Assembly: GCA_963773745.1 (NCBI GenBank)
Contig: CAVZCL010000001.1
Span: 558,001-622,000, forward strand
Length of the DNA stretch: 64,000 bases
Source: UBA5069 sp963773745
GTDB lineage: Bacteria; Chloroflexota; Anaerolineae; Caldilineales; Caldilineaceae
Reading direction: 5' to 3'
Position numbers and translations under genes: made by a program. The notes below the pieces were generated by a model. It searched no databases. It was not told where the DNA came from and was given only the letters and a program-made list of their open reading frames with translations. Below are positions 35,427-43,596 of this stretch, piece after piece (positions within the stretch are counted from its first letter, which is position 1; every line of letters begins with the position of its first letter).

Positions 35427-37151
35427 ATGAACCGAGCTGATTTAGCAGCCATGGCGCAGCGCGAGCAAGACAAGCAGGGTGCATACCGCTGCCGCGTGCT
35501 CTGCTGTGCCAGTACACCCTGCCTCTCATCCGGCGGCACCGCCGTGCGCGAGGCAATTGAAAAAGCAATCAAGGAAGGCGATCTGGATGCAGATGTCCAG
35601 GTTGTCTCGACGGGCTGCATGGGGCCGTGCAGCCGCGGGCCTGTGGTCACGCTCAAGCAGCGCGACCAGGCGGACGTTGTCTACGAGCAGGTGACGCCCG
35701 AAGCGGCCACGCGCATTGTGCAGGAGCACATTACGAAGAACGAGCCTGTCAAGGAATATGTGTTTCCCAATGACGCGCCCTTCTTCGCCAAGCAGCACAA
35801 GGTTGTGCTTGCCAACAGCGGGCAGATTGACCCCGAATCGCTCGAGGATTATGTGGCGCAGGGCGGCTACGCTGCGCTGGCCCACGTATTGCGCGAAATG
35901 AAACCCGACGAAGTTTGCGACGCAATTACGCGCAGCGGCCTGCGCGGGCGCGGCGGTGCCGGCTACCCCACAGGCATCAAGTGGGACCTGGTGCGCAAGT
36001 CGCAATCCGACAAGAAGTATGTGGTGGCCAACGGTGACGAAGGCGACCCGGGCGCATATATGGACCGCTCGCTCATGGAGAGCGACCCCCATCGCATTCT
36101 CGAAGGCATGGCGATTGCGGGCTATGCAGTGGGCGCCGAACAGGGCTTCATCTATGTGCGCGGTGAGTACCCTGTCGCAGCCAAGCGCCTTGAGCGCGCG
36201 ATACGCTCTGCCGAGCGGCGCGGCCTGCTGGGCAGCCGCATGGTTGACAGCCAGTTCAACTTTCGCATCGATATACGGATTGGCGCAGGCGCCTTTGTCT
36301 GTGGCGAAGAGACGGCGCTCATGGCCTCCATCATGGGCAAGCGCGGCCAGCCGGTGCCTCGCCCGCCCTACCCCAGCCAATCGGGGCTGTGGGGCAAGCC
36401 CACGCTGATCAACAACGTGGAGACCTTTGGCAGCATCGCGCCGATTATCGACAACAGGGCCGAGTGGTTCGCTGCGATTGGCACGGAGAAGAGCAAGGGC
36501 ACCAAGATCTTTGCGCTGGCGGGCGACGTCAACACCACCGGGCTGATTGAAGTGCCCATGGGCATTACGCTGCGCGAAATTGTCTATGACATCGGCGGCG
36601 GCATCCCTGGCAACCGCGCGTTCAAGGCAGTGCAAACGGGCGGCCCCAGTGGCGGCTGCATTCCTGCGCAATATCTCGATACGCCGGTCGACTACGAAAG
36701 CCTGCGGGCGCTTGGCTCCATCGTCGGTTCGGGCGGCCTTATCATCATGGACGAACGGTCGTGCATGGTGGACGTGGCCCGCTTCTTCCTTGAGTTCTGC
36801 GCCGACGAGTCTTGCGGCAAGTGCGCCCCCTGCCGCGTGGGCACCGTGCAGATCCACAACCTGCTCGACAAGATCACACGCGGCGCAGCCACGCTGGCCG
36901 ATCTGAACACATTGCGCGAGCTCTGCCTTATGGTGCAGGAGACGAGCCTCTGCGGGTTGGGGCAGAATGCTCCAAACCCGGTGGTCAGCACACTGCACTA
37001 CTTCCTCGACGAGTACGAAGCGCACATTCTCAAGCACAAATGCGCGGCCGGCGTTTGCGCGCTTGATGAGAGGCCTCTCTCGCCGGCTGTGATCGCTCCC
37101 CCCAAGCCCAAACGCAAGGCCGCTCGCCTCGATGAACTGGAGGCCGTCTAA
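35427..37151 (+). CDS. hoxF: Bidirectional [NiFe] hydrogenase diaphorase subunit HoxF
   Basis: 574 residues from ATG 35427, with AGAGGAG before it. The N-terminal thioredoxin-like domain holds a [2Fe-2S] site (VLCCASTPCLSSG, STGCMGPCSRGP). Next is the NuoF-like core: GLRGRGGAGYPTGIKWDLV for FMN, NGDEGDPGAYMDRSLMESDPH for NADH, GAGAFVCGEETALMASIMG, and the C-terminal [4Fe-4S] site ESCGKCAPCRVGT with a distant Cys (SLCGLGQNAPNP). It oxidises NADH or reduces NAD+ for the hydrogenase. The stop TAA overlaps the hoxU ATG by one base (TAATG). Confidence 0.95.
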   Translation: MNRADLAAMAQREQDKQGAYRCRVLCCASTPCLSSGGTAVREAIEKAIKEGDLDADVQVVSTGCMGPCSRGPVVTLKQRDQADVVYEQVTPEAATRIVQEHITKNEPVKEYVFPNDAPFFAKQHKVVLANSGQIDPESLEDYVAQGGYAALAHVLREMKPDEVCDAITRSGLRGRGGAGYPTGIKWDLVRKSQSDKKYVVANGDEGDPGAYMDRSLMESDPHRILEGMAIAGYAVGAEQGFIYVRGEYPVAAKRLERAIRSAERRGLLGSRMVDSQFNFRIDIRIGAGAFVCGEETALMASIMGKRGQPVPRPPYPSQSGLWGKPTLINNVETFGSIAPIIDNRAEWFAAIGTEKSKGTKIFALAGDVNTTGLIEVPMGITLREIVYDIGGGIPGNRAFKAVQTGGPSGGCIPAQYLDTPVDYESLRALGSIVGSGGLIIMDERSCMVDVARFFLEFCADESCGKCAPCRVGTVQIHNLLDKITRGAATLADLNTLRELCLMVQETSLCGLGQNAPNPVVSTLHYFLDEYEAHILKHKCAAGVCALDERPLSPAVIAPPKPKRKAARLDELEAV

Positions 37152-37885
37152 TGGCAGTTGTCACCCTCACAATCAATGACGAACTGGTGAGCGCGCAGGA
37201 GGGGCAAACGCTGCTCTCGGTGCTCCAGGAACATGGCATTCAATTGCCTACGCTCTGCCATTTGGAAGGGCTGAGCGAGCGCGGCGGCTGCCGCCTTTGC
37301 CTGGTGGAGATTGCCGGCAACAACAAGCTGCAGCCCGCCTGTGTGACACCCGCTGTCGAGGGGCTGGTTGTGCGCACGCACAGCGATCGCCTTGTCAAGT
37401 ATCGCAAGATGATTCTCGAGCTGCTCTTCAGCGAGCGCAACCACGTTTGCGCCGTCTGCGTGATGAACGGTAACTGCGAACTGCAGTGGGAAGCCGCCAA
37501 AGTGGGCATGGACCACGTGCGCTATGACTACCTCAACCCCTCGCTGCCGGTGGATGCCAGTCACGAGCGTTTTACGCTCGACCACAACCGCTGCATCCTC
37601 TGCACCCGCTGCGTGCGCGTCTGTGACGAGATTGAAGGCGCGCATGTGTGGGACCTGATGGGCCGCGGCGCCAACAGCCTGCTCATTGCCGACCTCAACC
37701 AGCCCTGGGGCGAAAGCGACGCCTGCACCTCATGCGGCAAGTGCGTCCAGGTTTGCCCAACGGGCGCGCTCTCTGCGCGCGGCTCCTCTGTGCATGAAAT
37801 GGAGAAGCAGCACGACTTCCTGAAGTGGATTCTTGAAGGCCGCGAAAAGAACGTTTGGGAGTACACAGATGCCAAACCGAATTGA
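37151..37885 (+). CDS. hoxU: Bidirectional [NiFe] hydrogenase diaphorase subunit HoxU
   Basis: 244 residues, similar to the N-terminal part of NuoG. In order there is a plant-type [2Fe-2S] domain (PTLCHLEG, RGGCRLCLVE, LQPAC), a His/Cys [4Fe-4S] motif (NHVCAVCVMNGNCELQ), and two ferredoxin-type [4Fe-4S] motifs (CILCTRCVRVCDE and CTSCGKCVQVCPTG). It forms the electron wire between HoxF and HoxY. The final codons overlap the hoxY start by 17 bases. Confidence 0.94.
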   Translation: MAVVTLTINDELVSAQEGQTLLSVLQEHGIQLPTLCHLEGLSERGGCRLCLVEIAGNNKLQPACVTPAVEGLVVRTHSDRLVKYRKMILELLFSERNHVCAVCVMNGNCELQWEAAKVGMDHVRYDYLNPSLPVDASHERFTLDHNRCILCTRCVRVCDEIEGAHVWDLMGRGANSLLIADLNQPWGESDACTSCGKCVQVCPTGALSARGSSVHEMEKQHDFLKWILEGREKNVWEYTDAKPN

Positions 37886-38498
37886 ACCCATTCACCCCGC
37901 AGCCACAGATACCAAGCCCACAGCAGCCAAAGGCAACGGAAAAGCCGCGGCCAACAGTCGCCCCCCCAAGGTGCGGCTGGCAACCGTTTGGCTGGGCGGC
38001 TGCTCGGGCTGCCACATGAGTTTTCTGGATCTGGACGAAAAGCTGCTTGATGTGGCCGAGCTGGCTGATCTTGTCTACAGCCCGATTGCCGACATCAAGG
38101 AGTTCCCCCACAACGTCGACGTGGCGCTGGTGGAGGGGGCCATCTGCAACAATGATCATCTGGAGCTGGCGCGCCAGGTGCGCGAGCGCAGCAAGATTGT
38201 CGTCAGCTTTGGCGATTGCGCCGTGACGGGCAATGTGCCCAGCCTGCGCAACAGCCTGGGGCTGGATGACGTTCTGACCGCTGTCTATCACGAAGGTCCC
38301 GGCAACGTACCCCGCGGCAGTGATGACCACGTCATGCCGGAGCTTCTGCCCAAGGTGCTGCCCCTCCATCAAGTCATCCAGGTGGATGTCTTCCTGCCCG
38401 GCTGCCCGCCATCGCCAGAGCGGATCTGGGCCGCCGTCTCGAGTTTGCTGATGGGCGACGCGGTGATTCTTGAGCCTTCCATGCGTACTTTCGGATAA
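37869..38498 (+). CDS. hoxY: Bidirectional [NiFe] hydrogenase small subunit HoxY
   Basis: 209 residues from ATG 37869. After a Lys/Ala-rich N-terminal extension of about 35 residues comes the small-subunit fold: VWLGGCSGCHMSFLDLDE (first two cluster Cys), VALVEGAICNNDH, VVSFGDCAVTGNVPSLRN and VFLPGCPPSPERIW, giving the four Cys of the proximal [4Fe-4S] cluster. There is no Tat signal, so the enzyme is cytoplasmic, as expected for group 3d. It is 13 bases ahead of hoxH. Confidence 0.93.
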   Translation: MPNRIEPIHPAATDTKPTAAKGNGKAAANSRPPKVRLATVWLGGCSGCHMSFLDLDEKLLDVAELADLVYSPIADIKEFPHNVDVALVEGAICNNDHLELARQVRERSKIVVSFGDCAVTGNVPSLRNSLGLDDVLTAVYHEGPGNVPRGSDDHVMPELLPKVLPLHQVIQVDVFLPGCPPSPERIWAAVSSLLMGDAVILEPSMRTFG

Positions 38499-38511
38499 TG
38501 GAGAGATTCCT

Positions 38512-39951
38512 ATGAGCAAAACAATTACCATTGATCCGGTGACACGTATTGAAGGACACGCAAAAATCACCGTCATGCTGGGCGATGACGGCAAGGTCAG
38601 CGACGCGCGCTTCCATGTGACGGAGTTCCGCGGCTTCGAAAGGTTCTGCGAGGGGCGCTCCTTCTGGGAGATGCCCGGCATTACGGCGCGCGTCTGCGGC
38701 ATCTGCCCCGTCAGCCACATCATGGCCTCATCCAAGACGGGCGACGCGATTCTGGGCGTCAAGATACCGCCCACGGCCGCCAAGCTGCGCCGCATTATGA
38801 ACTGGGGGCAGCTGGTCCAGAGCCACGCGCTCAGCTTCTTCCACCTCAGCGGGCCGGACCTGCTGCTGGGCATGGAGAGTGACCCGGGCGCGCGCAACAT
38901 CATGGGGCTGATTCAGAAGTTCCCCGATGTGGCGCGCAACGGCATTCGCTTGCGCTACATTGGCCAGGAGATTATCCGCATTCTGGGTGGGCAGAGCGTG
39001 CATCCGGCGTGGAGCGTCCCCGGCGGCGTGCGCGAGCCGCTGAGCGACGAAGGGCGCAGCGCCATCAAGCGCATGCTGCCCGAAGCCTTTGACATTACCG
39101 GCGTCGCGCTGGACATGCTGGCCGACATGACCGCCATGTACGAGACCGAGGCGCAGGTCTACGGCGAGTTCCCCAGCCTCTTCATTGGGTTGGTGTCGCC
39201 ACAGGGCGGGCTGGAGCATTACGACGGCGTGCTGCGCGTGATGGACAGCGACGGCAACATCCTGCAGCAGGGCTTCCCGCCCGAGCGCTACCGCGAGATT
39301 CTGGGCGAGGCGGTGGAGGAGTGGAGCTACCTCAAGTTCCCCTACTACAAGCCTGCAGTCACGAATGGCGATTATAGTGCCGGCATGTACCGCGTGGGGC
39401 CGCTGGCGCGTGTCAACATCTGCGACTTTGCCGGTACGCCCAGGGCCGACGCCGAACTGCGCCGCTTCCGCCACATTGTGCCGCGCGGCAAGCCCGTCAC
39501 CGCATCGTTTGCCTTCCACTACGCCCGCCTGCTCGAGATTCTGCACGCTCTAGAGCGCATTGCCGAGACGGTGGAGGACCCCGCCATCACCAGCGACCGC
39601 GTGCGCGCCAAGGCCGATGTCAACAACCTGCACGGCGTGGGCGTGAGCGAAGCGCCGCGCGGCACCATCTACCACGAGTACGACGTGAACGAGGATGGCA
39701 TTCTGCAGAAGGTGAACATGATCATTGCCACGGGGCAGAACAACCTGGCCATGAACCGCACCGTCAAGCAGATTGCGCAGCACTACATTGACGGCTCCAA
39801 GCTGAGCGAAGGGCTGCTGAACCGCGTTGAGCACGGCATTCGCCTCTACGACCCCTGCCTCAGTTGCTCCACCCACGCCATGGGGCAGATGCCGCTGGAC
39901 ATTCAGCTCTATGGGCCGGATGGGGAGTTGCTGGATAGGGTGAGGCGGTAA
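38512..39951 (+). CDS. hoxH: Bidirectional [NiFe] hydrogenase large subunit HoxH
   Basis: 479 residues from ATG 38512, with GGAGAG before it. The four nickel-site cysteines are in RVCGICPVSH (N-terminal CxxC) and DPCLSCSTHAMG (C-terminal CxxC). The start ITIDPVTRIEGHAKI is typical. Beyond the His of CSTH the protein continues for 24 residues (AMGQMPLDIQLYGPDGELLD and on), the peptide normally removed by the HoxW protease once nickel is loaded. hoxW and the hyp assembly genes are not in this window. A strong terminator follows the stop. Confidence 0.95.
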   Translation: MSKTITIDPVTRIEGHAKITVMLGDDGKVSDARFHVTEFRGFERFCEGRSFWEMPGITARVCGICPVSHIMASSKTGDAILGVKIPPTAAKLRRIMNWGQLVQSHALSFFHLSGPDLLLGMESDPGARNIMGLIQKFPDVARNGIRLRYIGQEIIRILGGQSVHPAWSVPGGVREPLSDEGRSAIKRMLPEAFDITGVALDMLADMTAMYETEAQVYGEFPSLFIGLVSPQGGLEHYDGVLRVMDSDGNILQQGFPPERYREILGEAVEEWSYLKFPYYKPAVTNGDYSAGMYRVGPLARVNICDFAGTPRADAELRRFRHIVPRGKPVTASFAFHYARLLEILHALERIAETVEDPAITSDRVRAKADVNNLHGVGVSEAPRGTIYHEYDVNEDGILQKVNMIIATGQNNLAMNRTVKQIAQHYIDGSKLSEGLLNRVEHGIRLYDPCLSCSTHAMGQMPLDIQLYGPDGELLDRVRR

Positions 39952-39978
39952 GATTAGGCAGCAATCAGAGTCAAGAAT

Positions 39979-40014
39979 AGAGTGGGCGCCAAGATCTTGG
40001 CGCCCACTCTTTAT
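39979..40014 (+). terminator. Terminator after hoxH, perfect 32-base palindrome
   Basis: AGAGTGGGCGCCAAGA / TCTTGGCGCCCACTCT (39979-40010) is an exact palindrome followed by TTATTTGCTT. It serves the hox operon and may also act from the opposite side, where the lipoprotein gene ends at 40052. Confidence 0.88.
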
Positions 40015-40051
40015 TTGCTTCCACTAGTGACTTGCTTAACCGCTCTCTCTG

Positions 40052-40882
40052 CTACTCGCTTGCGCTGTTCTCCACAAACGTAATGAACTGTTCCAGCGTA
40101 ATCAGCTCGGCTTCACCTTGGAATCGAAGAGGGTCTTCGGTGGCGTTGCTAATACGCAACATATCGTCGTCGATGATTAGGCGACTCCACGGACCGTTAC
40201 GGAAGCTGTAGTTCTCCCCGTCGGGACTGGGCGAGAGCAGGAATAGTCGTCGTTCTCCTGGATAGCTAAAGGGAAACTCAACGCCAGCCGTCGCTTCTTT
40301 CATGTCTTCCGTAATATGGCCGGGCATTCGCAAAACAACCGGCTCTCCGCGGGCAATTGTCCCATCATCGCGTATGACCCTCTCAACGTGGAGGACGTAG
40401 TCAGTGGCCGGCTGACCCGGACTCCCATTGCAGGGCAGAACGGTGATTCCATCATCCGCATAGCCACAAAACGTTTCATACTGGGGAACGGACCCTACCG
40501 TACCCACGATGATTAGCGGGGAATTCCGAATAAGGTCGCCAAGTGTACTCGGAGGCAGATAGCTGGATTCGAAGGGGAGCGGACTCAGGGGTGCAATTGC
40601 ACCTGGGGGCATACAGGTTCCCTCAATGAACTGTTGCGCCCAGCATTCCGTACCGTCTGCGAAAACACAATAGGGAATAACCCCTTGTCCATTATTGGGC
40701 AGTGGGCGGAATTCATAGCGCCCACCAAACTCCACACACCGCTGGGCAGCCACATCAACTGGAACACACGCGGCTGCCATAAATGCCAGGAATAGAAGCC
40801 CAATACCGCCGGTAAAGCGGCCGGCCCTCTTGTTGCCAAACACAGCAATGTGCCCATACATATGCCGGATTGTCGAACGCAT
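40052..40882 (-). CDS. DUF333-containing lipoprotein (paralogue 1)
   Basis: 276 residues from ATG 40882. The hydrophobic segment GGIGLLFLAFMAAAC ends in a lipobox Cys. The next ~55 residues are a DUF333-like domain: QRCVEFGGRYEFRPLPN...YCVFADGTECWAQQFIEGTC. The rest (ESSYLPPSTLGDLIRNSPLIIVGTVGSVPQY, DYVLHVERVIRDDGTIARGEPVVLRMPG, ERRLFLLSPSPDGENYSFRNGPWSRLIIDDDMLRI) resembles an OB-like secreted domain of unknown role. It is a diverged tandem copy of the next gene. The DNA is visibly less G/C-rich than the core genes. Confidence 0.68.
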   Translation of the reverse strand: MRSTIRHMYGHIAVFGNKRAGRFTGGIGLLFLAFMAAACVPVDVAAQRCVEFGGRYEFRPLPNNGQGVIPYCVFADGTECWAQQFIEGTCMPPGAIAPLSPLPFESSYLPPSTLGDLIRNSPLIIVGTVGSVPQYETFCGYADDGITVLPCNGSPGQPATDYVLHVERVIRDDGTIARGEPVVLRMPGHITEDMKEATAGVEFPFSYPGERRLFLLSPSPDGENYSFRNGPWSRLIIDDDMLRISNATEDPLRFQGEAELITLEQFITFVENSASE

Positions 40883-41015
40883 TATCTTCTCCCAGATACC
40901 TGAAGCTAGTCATGGAAACACTTGCTGCGAATGGCATGTTCATCTCGGTTGGCTGCGTGAAGAATCGTGGAGTACAAAGGTTGAGCTACCACATCCACGA
41001 CAGTCTTCTCTTTCC

Positions 41016-41861
41016 CTAACGCACACCCTCCACAAACGCGATGAACTTCTCTAGCGTAATTGGCTCGGCATTGCCTGGTAATCGGAGCGGCGTCCCTATG
41101 CCATCGTTGACGAGTAGTTTGCCATCATCATCAATGTTCAATAGACTTATCGCACCGTAGTAGGGTCCATAGCTGCGACCGTCCGGATTTGGTGCCAGTA
41201 CGAAAAGAAAGCGTCTCCCCAGGAAGCCCTTGCCCAGCGTATCCAGAGCTTCGTTGTCACGCTGCCCCAGACCCACCATGCGCAGGATAATCGGCTCACC
41301 GCCTGCAATGCGGCCATCATCGTGCAACGCCTGTTCGACTTCCAGTCGGAAATCAGTCGTCGGCATGGATGGCGGTCCACCGGCTTCGCCAGCCTTCTGC
41401 GGCAGTCCATCCTCCCCGTAGCCGGCGAAATCAAGATAGCGATCCACCGCCCCTACCGTGCCGATGAAGATGAGTTCGGTGTGACTCACCATATCCTCAA
41501 GCGAACTGGGAAACACACCAGCGAGGGCTGGCCCGCCCTCGGCACTGGGGAGCGGAACAGGGCTAATGGGGCCGTTGCTTGCGACGGCCGGACAGGTGCC
41601 ATCGAGAAGCGCTTGCGTACCACATTCGCTGCCGTCGGCGAAAACGCAAATGTTCGCAACGCGACTCGTCCCGTCCGCAAGCGGCCGCTGAACAATGCGC
41701 GCGCCGAACTCTTCACACTTGATCATGCCATAATCGGGAAGGGCGCAGGCGCTCACTAGCCCGATCAGGAGCACGCTGCTTGCCACACGAGCCAACCACG
41801 CAATTCTTCGTTGTGCCGAGGTTTGCAACAATACAGCACGCCGCTGTGCCATCGTTCTCAT
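41016..41861 (-). CDS. DUF333-containing lipoprotein (paralogue 2)
   Basis: 281 residues from ATG 41861. The lipobox is in VLLIGLVSAC. The DUF333-like domain reads IKCEEFGARIVQRPL...NICVFADGSECGTQALLDGTC. The second domain aligns with the downstream paralogue: SSLEDMVSHTELIFIGTVGAVDRY, DFRLEVEQALHDDGRIAGGEPIILRMVG, GRRFLFVLAPNPDGRSYGPYYGAISLLNIDDDGKLLV, and both end in a TLE(K/Q)FI(A/T)FVE motif. The two probably arose by tandem duplication. Function unknown. Confidence 0.68.
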   Translation of the reverse strand: MRTMAQRRAVLLQTSAQRRIAWLARVASSVLLIGLVSACALPDYGMIKCEEFGARIVQRPLADGTSRVANICVFADGSECGTQALLDGTCPAVASNGPISPVPLPSAEGGPALAGVFPSSLEDMVSHTELIFIGTVGAVDRYLDFAGYGEDGLPQKAGEAGGPPSMPTTDFRLEVEQALHDDGRIAGGEPIILRMVGLGQRDNEALDTLGKGFLGRRFLFVLAPNPDGRSYGPYYGAISLLNIDDDGKLLVNDGIGTPLRLPGNAEPITLEKFIAFVEGVR

Positions 41862-42093
41862 AGAGCGCTCTCAAAGTTGGGTTTTGTGCAGTGAATGCTT
41901 CAATTATACGCCCGTCCCTCTCAGCAATCAACAGCATTTTTGCTATTGCCACATTCGCAACAAATAGTGCATCGATCACTTGCATGCGCGAGTGGCGTAG
42001 GATGAGAGACTTGCACAATAGCGACCAAACCCTCGCAATTGGGGACTTGCTGTTGGATTCGACAAGTTGGCGCGATTTGGAGACAATGGCTGC

Positions 42094-42387
42094 ATGGACA
42101 CGAATGCTGTGCGCTCCACGCTGGAGCACCATCAAAATGCGCTGCGCAACGATTATGGCGTTGCATCCCTGGCGATCTTCGGCTCAACTGCGCGTGGCGA
42201 AGCCGGTGCGACAAGCGACATCGATATGCTTGTGGAGTTTAACCAGCCAGTAGGCTACCTGGGGCTGGTTGGCCTGCAGGAATACCTTGCGGCCATCCTT
42301 GGTAGAGACGTTGATCTCGGTACGCTACACGGGTTGAAGCCGCGTGTGCGCGAGCAGGTGGAGCAGGAGATGGAGCGTGTGCTGTAG
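42094..42387 (+). CDS. MNT-type nucleotidyltransferase, minimal
   Basis: 97 residues from ATG 42094. The active-site pattern GSTARGEAGATSDIDMLVEF (GS-x10-D-x-D) is complete, followed by VGYLGLVGLQEYLAAILGRDVDLGT with the third acidic position. Minimal nucleotidyltransferases of this kind usually pair with a HEPN/DUF86 protein in toxin-antitoxin modules, where they can act as antitoxin by modifying HEPN. No HEPN gene is adjacent: the next gene starts 36 bases later and is a PDZ lipoprotein. It is thus an orphan or a remnant. Confidence 0.85.
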   Translation: MDTNAVRSTLEHHQNALRNDYGVASLAIFGSTARGEAGATSDIDMLVEFNQPVGYLGLVGLQEYLAAILGRDVDLGTLHGLKPRVREQVEQEMERVL

Positions 42388-42422
42388 GCGGTACGACGGC
42401 CCGTTACGCTGGAGGTTCAACA

Positions 42423-42869
42423 ATGCGTGCGTCTATTTTGATGATTGCACTCGCTTTAGCCTGTTTGACTGCATGCGGTTCGCCTGCCGCGTCGGAAGTG
42501 TATACGACAGCTGAGTCGGCAGACGCAAGTTATGGCATCCCGCCATTAGGTGTCGTGCTTGACAATGCGCAGACGGTGATTGATTTGGATCCGGGTGGCG
42601 CTGCACAAACCGCGGGCGTTCGTCTCGGTGATGTGCTGTTGACGCTGAATAGTGTGCCTTTTAGTGACGTTGAAGGCGTTGGGGAGGCAAAGCGCCGCGC
42701 CGTAGTAGAGGCAGGCGAAATTCCACCCGCGCAGGTGATGGTGACGCTTGTTCTGAACCGTGACGGACAACAAGTCTCCTTACCCGTCGACCTTGTCAAG
42801 AAGACGCCCATCGATCCGCCAGCGACCGTCACTCCGTTTTTCGGCACAAAGGGAGAGCACTACTTCTAG
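42423..42869 (+). CDS. PDZ-domain lipoprotein
   Basis: 148 residues from ATG 42423. The signal ends in lipobox LTACGS. The body is a single PDZ domain: PPLGVVLDNAQTVIDLDPGGAAQTAGVRLGDVLLTLNSVPFSDVEGVGEA and VMVTLVLNRDGQQVSLPVDL. It has no protease domain, unlike DegP/HtrA proteins. It may be a scaffold or substrate-binding lipoprotein. Confidence 0.72.
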   Translation: MRASILMIALALACLTACGSPAASEVYTTAESADASYGIPPLGVVLDNAQTVIDLDPGGAAQTAGVRLGDVLLTLNSVPFSDVEGVGEAKRRAVVEAGEIPPAQVMVTLVLNRDGQQVSLPVDLVKKTPIDPPATVTPFFGTKGEHYF

Positions 42870-42968
42870 GCAAACACAGCGCGTGCTTCCCTGCGCGCCA
42901 TGTTGCGCGGCACCATCGTCCCCTCCTTTTCGTTTACCAGGCAGCAAAGCAAACGAAAGGGAGGGGAT

Positions 42969-43484
42969 ATGTTTTTTGAATCATGGCAGGGCATTGGGCG
43001 TGTCATCCTGGTGGGTGCGCTGGCCTATGTGGGCATTGTGCTGCTGCTGCGCATCTCCAAGAAGCGCACGCTGACCAAGATGAACGCGTTTGACTTCGTT
43101 GTCACGGTGGCGCTCGGCTCGGTGCTGGCGACTATACTGCTCAACACGAACGTCGCGCTGGCCGAAGGGCTGACGGCTTTTGCTGTGCTCATTGGCATGC
43201 AGTTTCTTGTGACGTGGCTCTCGGTGCGCAGCGAGAGGTTTCTCCATGTCGTCAAGTCGGAGCCGACGCTGCTCTACTTTCGCGGGCAGATGCTTGAGGA
43301 TGTGCTGCGCAGCGAGCGCGTGAATCCCGTGGAGGTGCGCGCCGCCGTGCGCGCCGAAGGCATCCGCAGCATGGACGAGGTGCAAGCCGTCATCCTTGAG
43401 ACTGACGGCACCTTTAGCGTCCTGAAGAAGGGCGAAGGCCCCGCCACCGCCGCCAGCCAGGATGTGGACAACTGGCCTGCCTAA
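42969..43484 (+). CDS. DUF421 (YetF-type) membrane protein
   Basis: 171 residues from ATG 42969, with AAGGGAGGGGAT before it. Three N-terminal helices (VILVGALAYVGIVLLLRI, FDFVVTVALGSVLATILL, GLTAFAVLIGMQFLVTWL) precede a cytoplasmic domain with the family pattern SEPTLLYFRGQMLEDVLRSERVNPVEVRAAVRAEGIRSMDEVQAVILETDGTFSVL. YetF-type proteins are linked to sporulation in Bacillus, but their general role is unclear. The stop codon overlaps the left arm of a palindrome. Confidence 0.88.
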   Translation: MFFESWQGIGRVILVGALAYVGIVLLLRISKKRTLTKMNAFDFVVTVALGSVLATILLNTNVALAEGLTAFAVLIGMQFLVTWLSVRSERFLHVVKSEPTLLYFRGQMLEDVLRSERVNPVEVRAAVRAEGIRSMDEVQAVILETDGTFSVLKKGEGPATAASQDVDNWPA

Positions 43485-43575
43485 CAGCAGTACACAGATT
43501 TCACAGATTCTACAGATGACCACAGAGAAAATCTGCGTTCATCTGTAGAATCTGTGAAATCTGTGTACTGCTGTT
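43483..43575. repeat. Inverted repeat, 'agtacacagatttcacagat' family
   Basis: AACAGCAGTACACAGATTTC + ACAGATTCTACAGATGA is mirrored by TCATCTGTAGAATCTGTGAA + ATCTGTGTACTGCTGTT. It is nearly perfect, follows the DUF421 stop directly, and ends 21 bases before the next gene. Confidence 0.92.
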
Positions 43576-43596
43576 GTTCTCATTCTGGAGGCCTTC

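Noticed and set aside
35526..37037. 503-codon frame antisense to hoxF
   Set aside because: It shadows a strongly conserved hydrogenase gene and has no ribosome site or recognisable motif.
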